A DNA stretch of 64,000 nucleotides from NCBI RefSeq assembly GCF_932526225.1, contig NC_064047.1, positions 12,968,460-13,032,459 on the forward strand. Direction: 5' to 3'. This document shows positions 1-11,542 of the stretch, piece by piece. The position numbers were made by a program, and so were the translations under genes. The notes under the pieces are model-generated. The model ran no database searches, had not been told where the DNA came from, and was given only the letters and a program-made list of their open reading frames with translations. This stretch comes from Nematostella vectensis (taxonomy: Eukaryota > Cnidaria > Anthozoa > Actiniaria > Edwardsiidae). Numbering within the stretch: the stretch's first letter is position 1; each line of letters begins with the position of its first letter.

Positions 1-1873
1 AGCGGTCTTTTTGTTCCTCCTTTTTCTCCCCAGGTCAAAGCGGTCATTTTCTTCCTCCTTTTTCTCCCCAGGTCAAAGCGGTCTTTTTCTTCCTCCTTTC
101 TCTCCCCAGGTCAAAGCGGTCTTTTTCTTTCTCCTTTTTCTCCCCAGGCCCAAGCGGTCTTTTTCTTCCTCCTTTTTCTCCCCAGGTCAAAGCGGTCTTT
201 TTCTTCCTCCTTTTTCCCCCCAGGTCAAAGCGGTCTTTTTCTTCCTCCTTTTTCTCCCCAGGTCAAAGCGGTCTTTTTGTTCCTCCTTTTTCTCCCCAGG
301 TCAAAGCGGTCATTTTCTTCCTCCTTTTTCTCCCCAGGTCAAAGCGGTCTTTTTCTTCCTCCTTTTTCTGCCCAGGTCAAAGCGGTCTTTTTCTTCCCCC
401 TTTTTCTCCCCAGGTCAAAGCGGTCTTTTTGTTCCCCCTTTTTCTCCCCAGGTCAAAGCGGTCTTTTTCTTCCCCCTTTTTTCTCCCCAGGTCAAAGCGG
501 TCTTTTTGTTCCTCCTTTTTCTCACCAGGTCAAAGCGGTCTTTTTGTTCCTCCTTTTTCTCCCCAGGTCAAAGCGGTCTTTTTCTTCCTCCTTTTTCTCC
601 CCAGGTCAAAGCGGTCTTTTTCTTCCTCCTTTTTCCCCCCAGGTCAAAGCGGTCTTTTTCTTCCTCCTTTTTCTCCCCAGGCCCAAGCAGTCTTTTTGTT
701 CCTCCTTTTTCTCCCCAGGTCAAAGCGGTCGTTTTCTTCCTCCTTTTTCTCCCCAGGTCAAAGCGGTCTTTTTCTTCCTCCTTTTTCTCCCCAGGTCAAA
801 GCGGTCTTTTTCTTCCCCCTTTTTCTCCCCAGGTCAAAGCGGTCTTTTTCTTCCCCCTTTTTCTCCCCAGGTCAAAGCGGTCTTTTTGTTCCTCCTTTTT
901 CTCACCAGGTCAAAGCGGTCTTTTTGTTCCTCCTTTTTCTCCCCAGGTCAAAGCGGTCTTTTTCTTCCTCCTTTTTCTCCCCAGGTCAAAGCGGTCTTTT
1001 TCTTCCTCCTTTTTCCCCCCAGGTCAAAGCGGTCTTTTTCTTCCTCCTTTTTCTCCCCAGGCCCAAGCGGTCTTTTTGTTCCTCCTTTTTCTCCCCAGGT
1101 CAAAGCGGTCGTTTTCTTCCTCCTTTTTCTCCCCAGGTCAAAGCGGTCTTTTTCTTCCTCCTTTTTCTGCCCAGGTCAAAGCGGTCTTTTTCTTCCCCCT
1201 TTTTCTCCCCAGGTCAAAGCGGTCTTTTTCTTCCCCCTTTTTCTCCCCAGGTCAAAGCGGTCTTTTTGTTCCTCCTTTTTCTCACCAGGTCAAAGCGGTC
1301 TTTTTGTTCCTCCTTTTTCTCCCCAGGTCAAAGCGGTCTTTTTCTTCCTCCTTTTTCTCCCCAGGTCAAAGCGGTCTTTTTCTTCCTCCTTTTTCCCCCC
1401 AGGTCAAAGCGGTCTTTTTCTTCCTCCTTTTTCTCCCCAGGCCCAAGCGGTCTTTTTGTTCCTCCTTTTTCTCCCCAGGTCAAAGCGGTCTTTTTCTTCC
1501 TCCTTTTTCTCCCCAGGTCAAAGCGGTCTTTTTCTTCCCCCTTTTTCTCCCCAGGTCAAAGCGGTCTTTTTCTTCCCCCTTTTTCTCCCCAGGTCAAAGC
1601 GGTCTTTTTCTTCCTCCTTTTTCTCACCAGGTCAAAGCGGTCTTTTTGTTCCTCCTTTTTCTCCCCAGGTCAAAGCGGTCTTTTTCTTCCTCCTTTTTCT
1701 CCCCAGGTCAAAGCGGTCTTTTTCTTCCTCCTTTTTCTCCCCAGGCCCAAGCGGTCTTTTTCTTCCTCCTTTTTCTCCCCAGGCCCAAGCGGTCTTTTTC
1801 TTCCTCCTATTTCTCCCCAGATCAAAGCGGTCTTTTTCTTCCCCCTTTTTCTCCCCAGGCCCAAGCGGTCTGA
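1..1873 (+). repeat. 38-bp minisatellite resembling tandem 3' splice sites
   Basis: About 49 head-to-tail copies of a 38-bp unit, truncated by the window start. Each unit is a pyrimidine tract of roughly 25 bases ending in CCCCAG, followed by GTCAAAGCGGT. Because 38 is not a multiple of 3 and the unit lacks stops, three frames stay open for hundreds of codons. Those reading frames are artefacts of the repeat. A variant unit with CTCACCAG recurs at 521, 901, 1281 and 1623, spacings of 380, 380 and 342 bp, showing a higher-order repeat of ten units. One unit near 480 carries an extra T. Confidence 0.95.
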
Positions 1874-3804
1874 GTGACTCAGTTCCAGTACTGCGCGGTT
1901 AAACAGACATTCCCGGGGAACTGTATAATAGCAGACAAATCCGCCATTGGTGCAATGCTTTAAATGTTATACTAAGGCATCTGTGAAACATTCACGTGTA
2001 GCATAACATTTTATCCCCCTCTCAGGAGCGTTGCGAGGGAATATTTTCAAGTAACTCTCGATGGTCACTTTTAGACGCACCCCCCTCCCCCTCCCCCAAC
2101 ACACTCGTCAAAGTATATGAAGTTCGTACGTGTGTGTCGTGGTAAAGGGTGCTACAACCTTACTTTTTATCATTTTTATCATAGAAAGATCGTGCACCCT
2201 AAAATGTATATCGTCTTCTCCTTCACACAATTCCTCTCGTTTCCCTCTACGTCAAATTAGCGACTACCAAGCTCACATAGCTTTCCTCAAACGATTCAAC
2301 ACTACGATTGACTATTGTTTTTCTTTGTCGAGCATGCGCATACGTTTTTCAGGGCTGTCCTCTCATTTGCCGAGAAAACTGACTGCCCTCATATTAAAGC
2401 AAAGGTAATTTTCTCGTCTGGATAAAAGACAATTGTAAATTGAAAAGATGACATGTTTTGTCATCTCATTAAATAATCAGTAAAAGACAATTAATTTTCT
2501 AACCAATACCTTATTAAACTGTTCTATAGTCTAGCTTAACCTGCTTCTAAAGAAGGAAAAGGCTTGAAAAATTAATCAACACACCACTGTAACTTAATGA
2601 AAAGCTTAGTAGACGACTCTCAAGTCTGTCTAATCTTATCATGGATGGCCTACGGTGAAGTACAACCTGAAAGCTGTTCATACACAAAATGTAAAGCTTT
2701 AGTATTTAATCAAAAAACGTGCTTGGATAAATATGCAACGCTTTGAGAGCAGACGATTGGGCTCGGAGCAGGCTATATATGTTTTCGACTTATAAGCACT
2801 TTCTTCAGTGTTCGCTGGAGTTCAGAAGGAGAGGTCTTTCAGGATCGCACGAAAATTCGAGTTTTGGACTGTTTGTGCGCCACAATACCACTTTGCAAAG
2901 CTTAAAGAGCTTTGATAAAGACACGCGGTGGCATAACTGACTATTAATTAAGAGGATTTGTTTTTTATACGCACAAATGTACCATCCATAAATTGGTCAT
3001 GTTTAGAGGTGAGTTTATTGAGTTCTGGGACGTGAGCGCAATATGGGAACGTTTTGAGCTTTAACTTCTCGACATTTTTATTTATATATGTGAAAGCGAT
3101 AGATATTTATTCCATGACATCCATATTCCCATCACATCTCTATTACAAGCAGAGCAGTCCGACAGGGCCTTGTTCATGTTTCGCGCTCATTCAATCTCAA
3201 GGCTCTGCCACAATTTTTAGCCTTGCAACTTGCTTGATGTTTTGTACGTGTGAAATCCACTTTTGCAACTTGTTTTTCATTTCTCAAAGTTTCACGGTAA
3301 AGTAGACGCGCTTCTACCTTCTGCAACACATTTAAGTAAGTCTTCAAGTCGCAGCGAAAACTTTACGTGTGACATGGAGTGTGCGTGTTATTTTTGGCGA
3401 AACAAATTGCAACCAAAACGTGTGATAAAGACCCTATAAATTTTGCATTTGTTTACCTTTCAATGGAAAACTTTTTGCAAGATAACTCCCCGTTTTCGAT
3501 GTTATCTTGTTATCATTTATCGGCAAGAAGGTTGTTGAGAGACATATTGCTGTTTGTTGCAGCTGCTTTCTAGATGAGTATAGCAACAAAACACGGCCAT
3601 CCCCCACCATAGCAAGGCTTGCATGATCAAATCACTCCAACCCTCCCCCATCATCATAACATGGCTTGCATGACCAAATCCCCCAACACCACTCCCTCAT
3701 AACACAGCCCGGCAACCAAAATCTCCCCATCACCTCCCCATCAGTAACAAATAGAATATACATGCTTTAACGAAAACATTTCCCCACAACGATTATATAC
3801 CTTA
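1874..3804. other. Spacer without a recognisable gene
   Basis: AT-rich sequence with only short, unconvincing open frames. From about 3595 to 3740 there are roughly three diverged copies of a C-rich unit of about 60 bp containing GGCTTGCATGA. Nothing else stands out. Confidence 0.6.
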
Positions 3805-3992
3805 TTAGTATAAATCCACTCACATACTGTCACGAATCTCGCAATTTGTTAGCTCCCGTCTCACTATCTATTAAGCCATAGATAGTGAGTAGCGAAAAAG
3901 CCGGCGTTTTCGCGCCAAAAGCGGTTATTTATTACTAAAAATTATTAAAATCGTATTTTTTAGAAGGTAGTTTGTGAGTGGATTTATACTAA
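3805..3992. mobile_element. MITE-like element with TTAGTATAAATCCACTCACA ends
   Basis: The sequence starts with TTAGTATAAATCCACTCACA and ends with its reverse complement, giving 20-bp terminal inverted repeats around a 188-bp element. An internal hairpin (12-bp stem CTCACTATCTAT) sits at 3861-3890. No coding capacity. Directly to the right, 4011-4077 holds another imperfect hairpin. Confidence 0.7.
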
Positions 3993-5704
3993 AAACAGTT
4001 AGACTACTCGTTCTCGTTTCTACGAGATAGCAGTTGACTATCTATTGACTCATAGAAAACTCGAACTCGTAGTCTAATTGTTAAATATGCTTTCCAGGAC
4101 TTTAACGACATCTCATGCAATATCCTCAAATCTAACCCAATCTAATCTTTATATGTTTTCAATTATTATAGCCGCACGTATGTTAAGTGTATATTGATCT
4201 TAATTTAAAATAAGTTATGTTTTCAAGCCGATTTTCTTTGATTACATGTCGCGCTTCAGAACATTTCATTTTCTGTCCTGAAAAACGGTCTGACCAGCCA
4301 TGTTGATGAAGTTTCAATGGCGTGTGTGCAATATGAGTGTGTCAAACCATCACTCGCAAAGACGTCTTGTCAATTGGGAGCTTATCAATTTCTATTGTCT
4401 CCTTTATCCAAGTTGACCTAGCTTGGCAGTCGTAGCTAAATTGCGCACAGAACTAATAAGAAAAGTAATGCCATTATCTCTGCAAATTGTTTAGTCGGAC
4501 ATTTATGCCTTTTTCATTTGTCGTAGCATACAAGCAGGCGTCTTTTTTAAGCAGAATGCACACGTGCGATTTCAAGACCTACGTTTTTTAATTTGTTAAT
4601 ACTGATTTTCCCGCTTTTTCTATATACAAACACTACATTGTGAACAATTTTCAGTGCCCCCCCCCCCCCCCCTCCCACCCCCACCCCCTTCCCCCCTCGA
4701 GACGCTGTGGGTCTGAGGACGATATTTTCTCGGAACTGTATTTTATAGTCAACAAAAGCCACGTTTTCGCTAACGATATTGCACGAAGGATATTCGGAAA
4801 AGTAGCACTCAAGCGGGTGTGAGCTCTCATTATTCGGGTCATCCCTTTTTGAAGGATAGTCATATGACTGCGTACCACCCCTCCCCCCCCCTTCTTCCCC
4901 TTTCCTCGGCAAATCCTGGGTACAACGCGCCTACACTTGCTTTGGCTGAAGTCGTTAATAATTCCCCCCACCCACCAACACCACCGATCATAGCCCGTAT
5001 AATCTATCATTTTGAAATCCCAGATTCGCTCATGCGAGGGGGGAAATCATTTCTACATGCCCGCGCACTTCCCGCGCTATCATGTTGCGCTCACTCGGCC
5101 CCAGTCCCGCGCATGTAGCTTACTAGTATTCGGTCAAAGGTGAAATTCACATCAAGTAAAATCGTATCGGATTCGTATCAATTGAGTTCCACATAAAACT
5201 AAAATGCTCGGTCCCTGCAGGCTTACGTGATATCACATCACAGACTTCGATGTCTTCACAAAAATATGAGGGAGTCTTGAGACTACAAGCACATCGACAC
5301 AAACCAACAGAAGGTACCATCTCATATCAGAGGATGTTTTTCTAACATGTTCCACACATATTCCAGCTATACACAACAGAGTGCCAACTTTAAACTTTGT
5401 ATTTATCAAAGAAACGAATCGCGAGTTTGCATCTCATTACTATGCAGTCAAACTTGTCGTAGTGAACAGGAACCAGCTTATTTTGTTAGTAAGATGTTTG
5501 CTTTTTATCTATAGGCATATGGTGGATCAGACAGATTTATAGCTTGTGCTTATTGTGATCCGGAGAACCAGGGATCATTGCGGCCGCTCAAAGCATGGAT
5601 AAGAGGGATAGGGGGGTAGGGTGGAGGTTTGGGAGGGACGAGAGAGCTGGAATTTAAAATGTTGTCCTATTTTCCGCCTTGTTTGTGTGATTTCAGTCGC
5701 ATGA

Positions 5705-5735
<31 letters not shown>

Positions 5736-5935
5736 CCACCACCACCACCACCCCCATTTTTAGATATTTGGCTTAAAAATAACAAGAAATATATGTAAAT
5801 CCACGGAAACAAACGATGAATGCGCCTCCCCTCCCTTTGAAACCCTTGCTTCACATGCAACTGACATCCCTTTTAGAGACACAGAACGCTCCTCGCAGTT
5901 CACAAACATGTGTGTGAGTTTGTTTGTAGACATAA
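3993..5935. other. Spacer with homopolymer tracts
   Basis: No gene recognised. It holds poly-C near 4657-4690 and 4877-4890, and a run of more than 30 C followed by CCA triplets at about 5707-5755. The open frames across these tracts are low-complexity and were not called. Confidence 0.6.
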
Positions 5936-6142
5936 ATGTGGACTTAAAAAGCTCACCAGCATACACACATTGGCATCAGTCGGGCCAAGACGGGACGCTA
6001 GCACAGTCTATTACCCGTCCTAATAAGGACGAAACAGCTGTCCATGGTTGCCGAACTGCACGGGTAATAGACTGTGCTAACGTCCCGTCTTGGCCCGACT
6101 GATGCCAATGTGTGTATGCTAGTGTGCTTTTAAAGTCCACAT
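5936..6142. mobile_element. Long hairpin / foldback element
   Basis: Two arms of 83 bp (5936-6018 and 6060-6142) are near-perfect reverse complements around a 41-bp loop. Outer flanks carry weaker inverted similarity. Both strands give a similar short open frame, as expected of a palindrome. This fits a foldback transposon or recent inverted duplication. No transposase is present. Confidence 0.85.
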
Positions 6143-6194
6143 TTTTGTTTGTAGGCACAGTCACTAAAGGCTGATGGAGTATATCAGGCAGAGT

Positions 6195-6326
6195 GTACTT
6201 CACGTCTGGCTTGAACTCTCGTTTCGCAAGAGTTCCGGCTTAACGTCTTTATTTGAAAAGACGGAGGGATTTACAGTCCGCAATTTTGAGAGCCAGGTTT
6301 TTGTCCCTGAGCTACCGCGGCTCTCT
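6195..6326 (-). mobile_element. Candidate tRNA-derived SINE
   Basis: On the minus strand the sequence begins with an A-box-like GGTAGCTCAGGG about 12 bases in. It continues to a CAAATAAAGACGTTAAGCC core. A second copy of that core (CAAATAAGGACGTAAAGCC) lies on the minus strand near 59360-59395. A clean B box was not found, so pol III transcription is inferred only. Confidence 0.45.
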
Positions 6327-6456
6327 CTAATCTGAGGCTCTCAGGAAAATAGCAGGATATTTGAGTTATTTGTGCAACATGTTGCATTGTGTTGTGTTGC
6401 CTGGTAGGATTTTGATGGCCTGTTTACACTCTTACCGTCTTATAGATTATTTTATT

Positions 6457-6954
6457 AGTGCCGTAGCAGGCCTCGAAATATTTAGGGGGGGGCACCATAC
6501 AAAAAAAGAAAATATATTAGGGGTACAACATAAACAATTGCTATGTGTTTCCAAAATCGCTGACAGTTTTTTCATTGTTTTCTACAAATGTTTAAGTAGC
6601 GGTGCAGAAAAGGTGCGCTCTAACAAGAAAAATGGCGACCAGAAGCCTTGCACTAAGAAATCACGTAATTGTTGGTTGGCAACTTGCGCGCGCTCCGGTT
6701 TTTTGGCGGCAAAATAGCAACACGAAAAAGCAACTTATTAGTAAACATTTTGTGAGTCTTCGAAATAAAGATGCAACACTATCAGGACCGTACCAGGGGG
6801 CATGTGCCCCCCAATATCTTGAAAAAATAATAAGGAAATGAGCAGTAAGGGCGTGGCCGTACCCCCAATATTTCTTTTATGTTTCTGTATTGTGCCCCTC
6901 CCCCCCCCCCCCCAAAAAAAAAAATATTTCAAAGCCTGTGCCAGCTACGGCACT
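6457..6954. mobile_element. TIR element with AGTGCCGTAGC ends
   Basis: Left end AGTGCCGTAGCAGGC and right end reading inward AGTGCCGTAGCTGGC, each followed by a copy of GAAATATTT, bound 498 bp. Poly-G at the left and poly-C at the right extend the inverted pairing. No transposase frame is present, so this is a non-autonomous DNA transposon. Confidence 0.65.
6640..6745 (+). repeat. Dispersed repeat, copy 1 (TTTTGGCGGCAAAAT family)
   Basis: The stretch CACTAAGAAATCACGTAA ... TTTTGGCGGCAAAATAGC ... AAAAGCAACTTATTA recurs in related form at about 9805-9905 and 16625-16715. All three copies are in the same orientation. Function unknown; here it lies inside the 6457-6954 element. Confidence 0.6.
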
Positions 6955-8104
6955 GACTATCGAGCATAATTTAACTGTAATTTAAGCGTGATAGGAAGTT
7001 CTTGAGGTAATCTGTGAGTTAAGTACTCCCGGAGTACCGCATATGGCTATGAGTAACATGCTTTGTCGGTGTGTTTACGAGGAGTGCCGTAGGCCGTCAT
7101 AGTGCTCTAATACAAGTCGAATGTAAACGTCGAGAAAACGCACGCAGGGCGCTCTATTATCAAAGCACGTGCAAGCTAGGACAGGAACTTATAGAATAAG
7201 AGTTCTTGAGAGAGAACATATAAAACGAACGCTAGAAGACAGAGAGAATCAATTATCTCTTTTCTCATTGAGTATGCTGGAAGTGAATGAAGTTCGTACA
7301 GTATGAAGATACGAAAAGGGTAATATTTTAAATATCAAAGTGAGGGCTAGGCCTAATCTATCTAATCCAGAGGACGCCTGTAAAACGGCCAAGACGTAAT
7401 TTTCGAGAAGGTTGGTTTTATTTATTGACTTTCTCCACTCTCGCTCTTCCCTGCTAGCGGAGGCCTCTTTTCTCTGTATTTCGCTGGGCTGGCGTAGAGA
7501 AAATAGGCCTCTGCTAGCAGGAAATCTCTCTTCCTTGGCACACTCGAAATGCTCTTTCTTTAGTAATAACCTCTATTCAAAGCGGTGGATAAAAGAGAAC
7601 TCAAACTCCCGATAGATGACAACATCCATAGGGCTAGAGAGTTATAGTAATTAAGTATGTTATTCCAGTTGATTAGTATTTGCAAGTGTCTAGGGCCTAG
7701 ACTAGTGTATAATCCAACATTAAAGATGAGGGTTTCCCACTAACAGATTAGGAAAGCCCGCATCTTTGTTCTTCTTTTATTTTTTCACCTTGTTATTCAA
7801 GGTAGTATTGGAACAAATTAATCTGAAGATATCTCGAAATCATTTTCGCTTTCTTACTTTTGGTATTTTGCAACGATGACAAAAAAGCGACTGATAGACA
7901 TTTATTGGGAATATCAGCAATTAAAACTAATAATCACTTTTCCCATTGCAGAGCACATCGGATGCTAGCAGACATCCATTAACAAGCATTAAAGAGGAAC
8001 AAAGAGCAGGTCATCTTTTAACAGACAGAATCTCGGAAAATCGAAAGAACCAAACCGTCTTCATCAGCTAGAGCTACTACAAGTGAGAAACAAGCGACTT
8101 TTAA
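6955..8104. other. 5' flank of the GPCR gene
   Basis: No coding exon recognised. A good 3' splice site (TTTTCCCATTGCAG) ends at 7951, about 150 bases before the GPCR start codon. It suggests a spliced 5' untranslated leader whose upstream exon lies further left. Confidence 0.4.
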
Positions 8105-9289
8105 GTGAAGAGAATGCAAGATACCCCAGATTCCCCTGGGAATACTACGGGGACAACAGTCCAGAAAGTGTTTACCTACAACGGCTTTCCCATTCCTTTT
8201 GTGATTTTTATGATATTTGCGCTCGCAATAACGCTTCTGTTAGCACTTGTTGGCAACTTGCTCATAATTCTCGCTATTTGGAAAAATGTCAGTGGCAAAA
8301 TGAGGTCCACCAGAAACCTTCTTATTCTAAATATGGCGATTTCCGACTTACTCTCCTCGGTTTTCAACATCCCTGATCAGATTCGCTGGCTCATACTTGG
8401 CTATCAAGTTCTCGTTGATGGGAGAGTTGGTGTGATTATATGCCTTTTGAAAGACTTCATCAACACGATTGCCATCGATGTCTCCTTGTTTTCGCTCGCT
8501 TTCATAACCATTGATCGATATTTCGGAGTGTTTTTCCCGATGAGGAAGTACTTTACTAGAACTCTCATATTGACCATTATTGCTCTCTCGTGGTTAATAC
8601 CTACGGTTTTCTACACTCCCAAATTCGCCATCTTCAATATTGTATCTGATGCTGAAGGACAACGACTATGTGTGATGAACGTCGTTAGTGTTTTCAAAGA
8701 CGTTCCACAATATCTACACTACATGTTAGCACACTTTGCTATAGTTCAAGTTCTACCTGTCGTTCTAATGATGGTATTGTATCCAAGTATTGCATGGAAG
8801 TTATGGAGCAGAAAAATCCCGGGAATAACGCATGAACGAACTCGATCAAGAACGATTGCAAACAACAAGAAAATCACTATGATGTTTGCAATTATTATTC
8901 TCTCGTCTATTTTTTGCTACACGCCGTTGTATGTGTCATTTTACGATTGTATCTACGGCCGACCAATCGCTATTTGCGAATGGAAATATTTTAACTACTA
9001 CACATCGATCGCCGCATTGCTATTCTTTATTCCTTTGTGCATAAATTGCTTTATTTATGCCAAGTTTTGTGAGAGTTTCAAGCGAGCATTTAAGGACATA
9101 GTCAAGAGTTTCGGTAGTGGACCATTTTGCTGTGAGAAGCGGCTTTTTCGTTCGAAATCAGCCTACGAGATGTCCGAGTTAAGAAATATCTCGGTAAGAC
9201 GCCGAAGACTTGACGAGGATTTGCCGAGAACCGAAGGAACAATCGGATCATACCGACTGAATTGCGGATTTAACCCCGAGGGAACGTAG
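8105..9289 (+). CDS. Rhodopsin-class (class A) G protein-coupled receptor
   Basis: An uninterrupted 394-residue frame with seven hydrophobic segments. Visible landmarks: GN in TM1 (N51), LNMAISD in TM2 (D81), C113 at the top of TM3 pairing with C189 in loop 2, DRY at 137-139, W163 in TM4, P218 in TM5, CYTP at 271-274 in TM6 and NCFIY at 314-318 in TM7. A glycosylation sequon (NTT) lies at 13-15, and CC at 342-343 could be palmitoylated. The first ATG gives a short extracellular N-terminus, as is usual for peptide or amine receptors. TM6 has Y where W is usual, and TM7 has C where the NPxxY proline is usual. The layout resembles neuropeptide-receptor-like proteins, but the ligand cannot be told from the sequence. 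It should act at the plasma membrane through heterotrimeric G proteins. The coding region has no intron. Confidence 0.93.
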   Translation: MKRMQDTPDSPGNTTGTTVQKVFTYNGFPIPFVIFMIFALAITLLLALVGNLLIILAIWKNVSGKMRSTRNLLILNMAISDLLSSVFNIPDQIRWLILGYQVLVDGRVGVIICLLKDFINTIAIDVSLFSLAFITIDRYFGVFFPMRKYFTRTLILTIIALSWLIPTVFYTPKFAIFNIVSDAEGQRLCVMNVVSVFKDVPQYLHYMLAHFAIVQVLPVVLMMVLYPSIAWKLWSRKIPGITHERTRSRTIANNKKITMMFAIIILSSIFCYTPLYVSFYDCIYGRPIAICEWKYFNYYTSIAALLFFIPLCINCFIYAKFCESFKRAFKDIVKSFGSGPFCCEKRLFRSKSAYEMSELRNISVRRRRLDEDLPRTEGTIGSYRLNCGFNPEGT

Positions 9290-10102
9290 AGGTGGAAATC
9301 TCTTTCCAGATTTCGTGGAAGCAAATGTCCGATATCGAAGACTCAACGATTATTCAAAGGAATAATCTGGTCATATAGGCTGAATCGCAAAAAAAAAAAT
9401 CACTCTAAGGAGCGTGGAAGTGGACATAGCAAAAGTGTTTCAGATTTCTGGAAAATTCTGGTACATTGCAATGAATGTGACTTGATAGTATAGTGATTAT
9501 AGAGATAATAGTGATTTAGCACGTTCACATAGACGCAGCAAAGACATCGCAGTCTCGACAAGAATGGGACAAGAACCGAAGGGACAGCACATTTTTGCCT
9601 CATTTCGGGGACACTTCGTTATACGACGAAGATTTGACGAAATGAACTATCAGGTCGACCGAGCGAGGAGACCGTCTTGGAGAAATATAGCGCTACGGAA
9701 CTTGAGCAAAACTACCCACTACACATGGACTAAGGAAAGAGGAGGGAGGGGTGGGGGTCCCATAACCTTCAGAACCACGTGTATCCGCACTCTATCATGG
9801 CAACCTTGTACTCAAGAATCACGTGATGGGGTGGTAGACTCGCACGCGCGTTTCGGCTTTTGGCGGCAAAATCGCAAAAACAAAAAGCAACTTATTAAAC
9901 AATATCGAATCAGCCAGAAATGTCAGCAAGGGCTTGATTTCTTTTTTTTATAGAAACTTAATATTTAAAAATGAATTTGGACAGTTATTGTAGGTTTCAC
10001 GCAAATAGAATTTGGTACACGTGTAACACAGCTTTGTAGAAATAACAAAAATACTGCATAATATAAAGGAACAAAAAGCCCGATTTTTCTTATTTTCTCT
10101 AC

Positions 10103-10212
10103 GTAGCTAGACATGGCGAATAACCACATCTCCACCAACACGCCTCTTTTCGTAGTTAGGCATGGCGAATAACCACATCACCACCAACACGCCTCTTTTC
10201 GTAGTTAGGCAT
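10103..10212 (+). repeat. 49-bp tandem repeat, 2.2 copies
   Basis: CATGGCGAATAACCACATC recurs at 10112 and 10161, and a partial copy starts at 10210. The spacing is 49 bp each time. Confidence 0.85.
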
Positions 10213-10255
10213 GGTTGTATCTAAGGAGCGCGCGCCGACTTTTACACGGCCATTT

Positions 10256-10345
10256 GTCTTTATTCTTCTCGTTCTTTGTGTCGAGTTGCGGATATTGTTT
10301 ATTTGCCCAATCAAATTGCAGCTTGTAAGAGCTGCGTACTGACCC
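10256..10345 (+). repeat. Dispersed 90-bp repeat, copy 1
   Basis: The segment from TTATTCTTCTCGTTCTTTG to GAGCTGCGTACTGACCCA is nearly identical to 14108-14195, about 3.85 kb away in the same orientation. It could be a fragment of a mobile element. The copies differ at only a few positions by eye. Confidence 0.75.
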
Positions 10346-10425
10346 ACCATACGACCGTGATGTCGTCCTGACCCACCATACGACCGTGATGTCGTCCTGA
10401 CCCACCATACGACCGTGATGTGTTC
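10339..10425 (+). repeat. 29-bp tandem repeat, three copies
   Basis: GACCCACCATACGACCGTGA begins at 10341, 10370 and 10399, a period of 29 bp. Confidence 0.9.
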
Positions 10426-11542
10426 GTGATCTGCCTTGGATCCTAAATTATTAGCAATTAAAAAATCGGAACTCTTTTTTTCGTAAATAGATAAGATTTT
10501 TCCCTGTTCTTGGAAAATAGACTTTGGACATTATTTCTACAGTAGCAAACATTGTTAGTTGGGTTCAAAAGGCAAACGGCAGCGTTCTCAATAGACCGTG
10601 AAACTCCATACGGCATCGTCGTGTCTTCGACGGACCAACCGATTTCTCTCCCCGCTAATCAAGCACATAGTTCCATGCCCCAAGTCATGTCACTCGTTAC
10701 GTCATGTAGGGGAAATGGAAATGCAGCACGTTTTCCACAGACTTGTCGTGTGACTACGTCCTCTGTTGTCACTGATTCAAGTAGGATCTCTGAAAATCTA
10801 GGGAAATTCTCGAGAGGTCTTGGAAATTCTTTCCGTGAAAACGTCATGTACATCCGAATTATAAAACGAAGGAAACGAAGTCGTGTCATATCAATATTTG
10901 GCTCTTTTTTTCTGGCTGTGATTGTTGTTTGTTTATAAACCACATCAATCTCGCACAATTGCACCATGAGAATAAAACCGATTATGTCGGGCCATGGAAA
11001 AGTGGGCGTAGGTTGAATCTGCTGTTGTTTGCACCCAGGTCTGGGTGTGAGCAAACCAGAAAGAAGAACACAGTGTATACAAATTTAGGTTCTTTATTTT
11101 TTTCACATCAATCATTTTCGATCACGACAAAGTAGACCAGCACAAGGCTCGGGTTCCTAGCTTTTGACTGTGCGAGGTCTAAAAACCGAGTCCTGGCAAT
11201 ATAATTACATACAACTAAAATAATGCCTCTAATACTTTAAAAGTCATAATGAATTAAATCATTCCAGAGACAAAAAAAAGTACATTCTGATAGACTCAGG
11301 GGGGGGGGATGATTGAATTATTAAGATTTTCTTTAAGCGAAAGTAAACAACGCCAGCATTGCCTAATATCGAGAGACCGAGAAAGTAGTAAAACGGGGAC
11401 GAGACAAGTGGGATTTTGAACGCGTCGCCAGCACACAACAACACTGGCGCTGTTTACGTCACACGCTGTTGAAATGTCCATCTGAAACTATAACCCACCA
11501 TGCTTTGCAGGCTTAGAGAGCACAATTAGATTGATAGCAAAG

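Larger units (their letters stand above)
9290..11542. other. Spacer with short tandem and dispersed repeats
   Basis: No gene recognised. It contains the second copy of the TTTTGGCGGCAAAAT family (about 9805-9905), two short tandem arrays (10103-10212 and 10339-10425) and a 90-bp dispersed sequence (10256-10345) repeated at 14108-14195. A G run lies at 11300-11310. Confidence 0.6.

Noticed and set aside
11-1902. Open frames of 482-620 codons with F/S/P-rich repeats
   Set aside because: Three frames of the same 38-bp repeat are open at once because the unit has no stops and is not a multiple of 3. No start context, splice sites or domain supports a protein.
4547-5118. Overlapping open frames on both strands around 4.6-5.1 kb
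   Set aside because: They run through poly-C/poly-G tracts; low-complexity residues and no conserved motif.
5700-5757. Poly-C tract followed by CCA triplets as a functional element
   Set aside because: Simple homopolymer and microsatellite; several similar runs (4657, 26408, 50140, 63167) suggest replication slippage or transposon ends.
10552-11054. Open frames of about 130 codons on both strands
   Set aside because: No domain, membrane or signal pattern, and similar lengths on both strands; consistent with chance.
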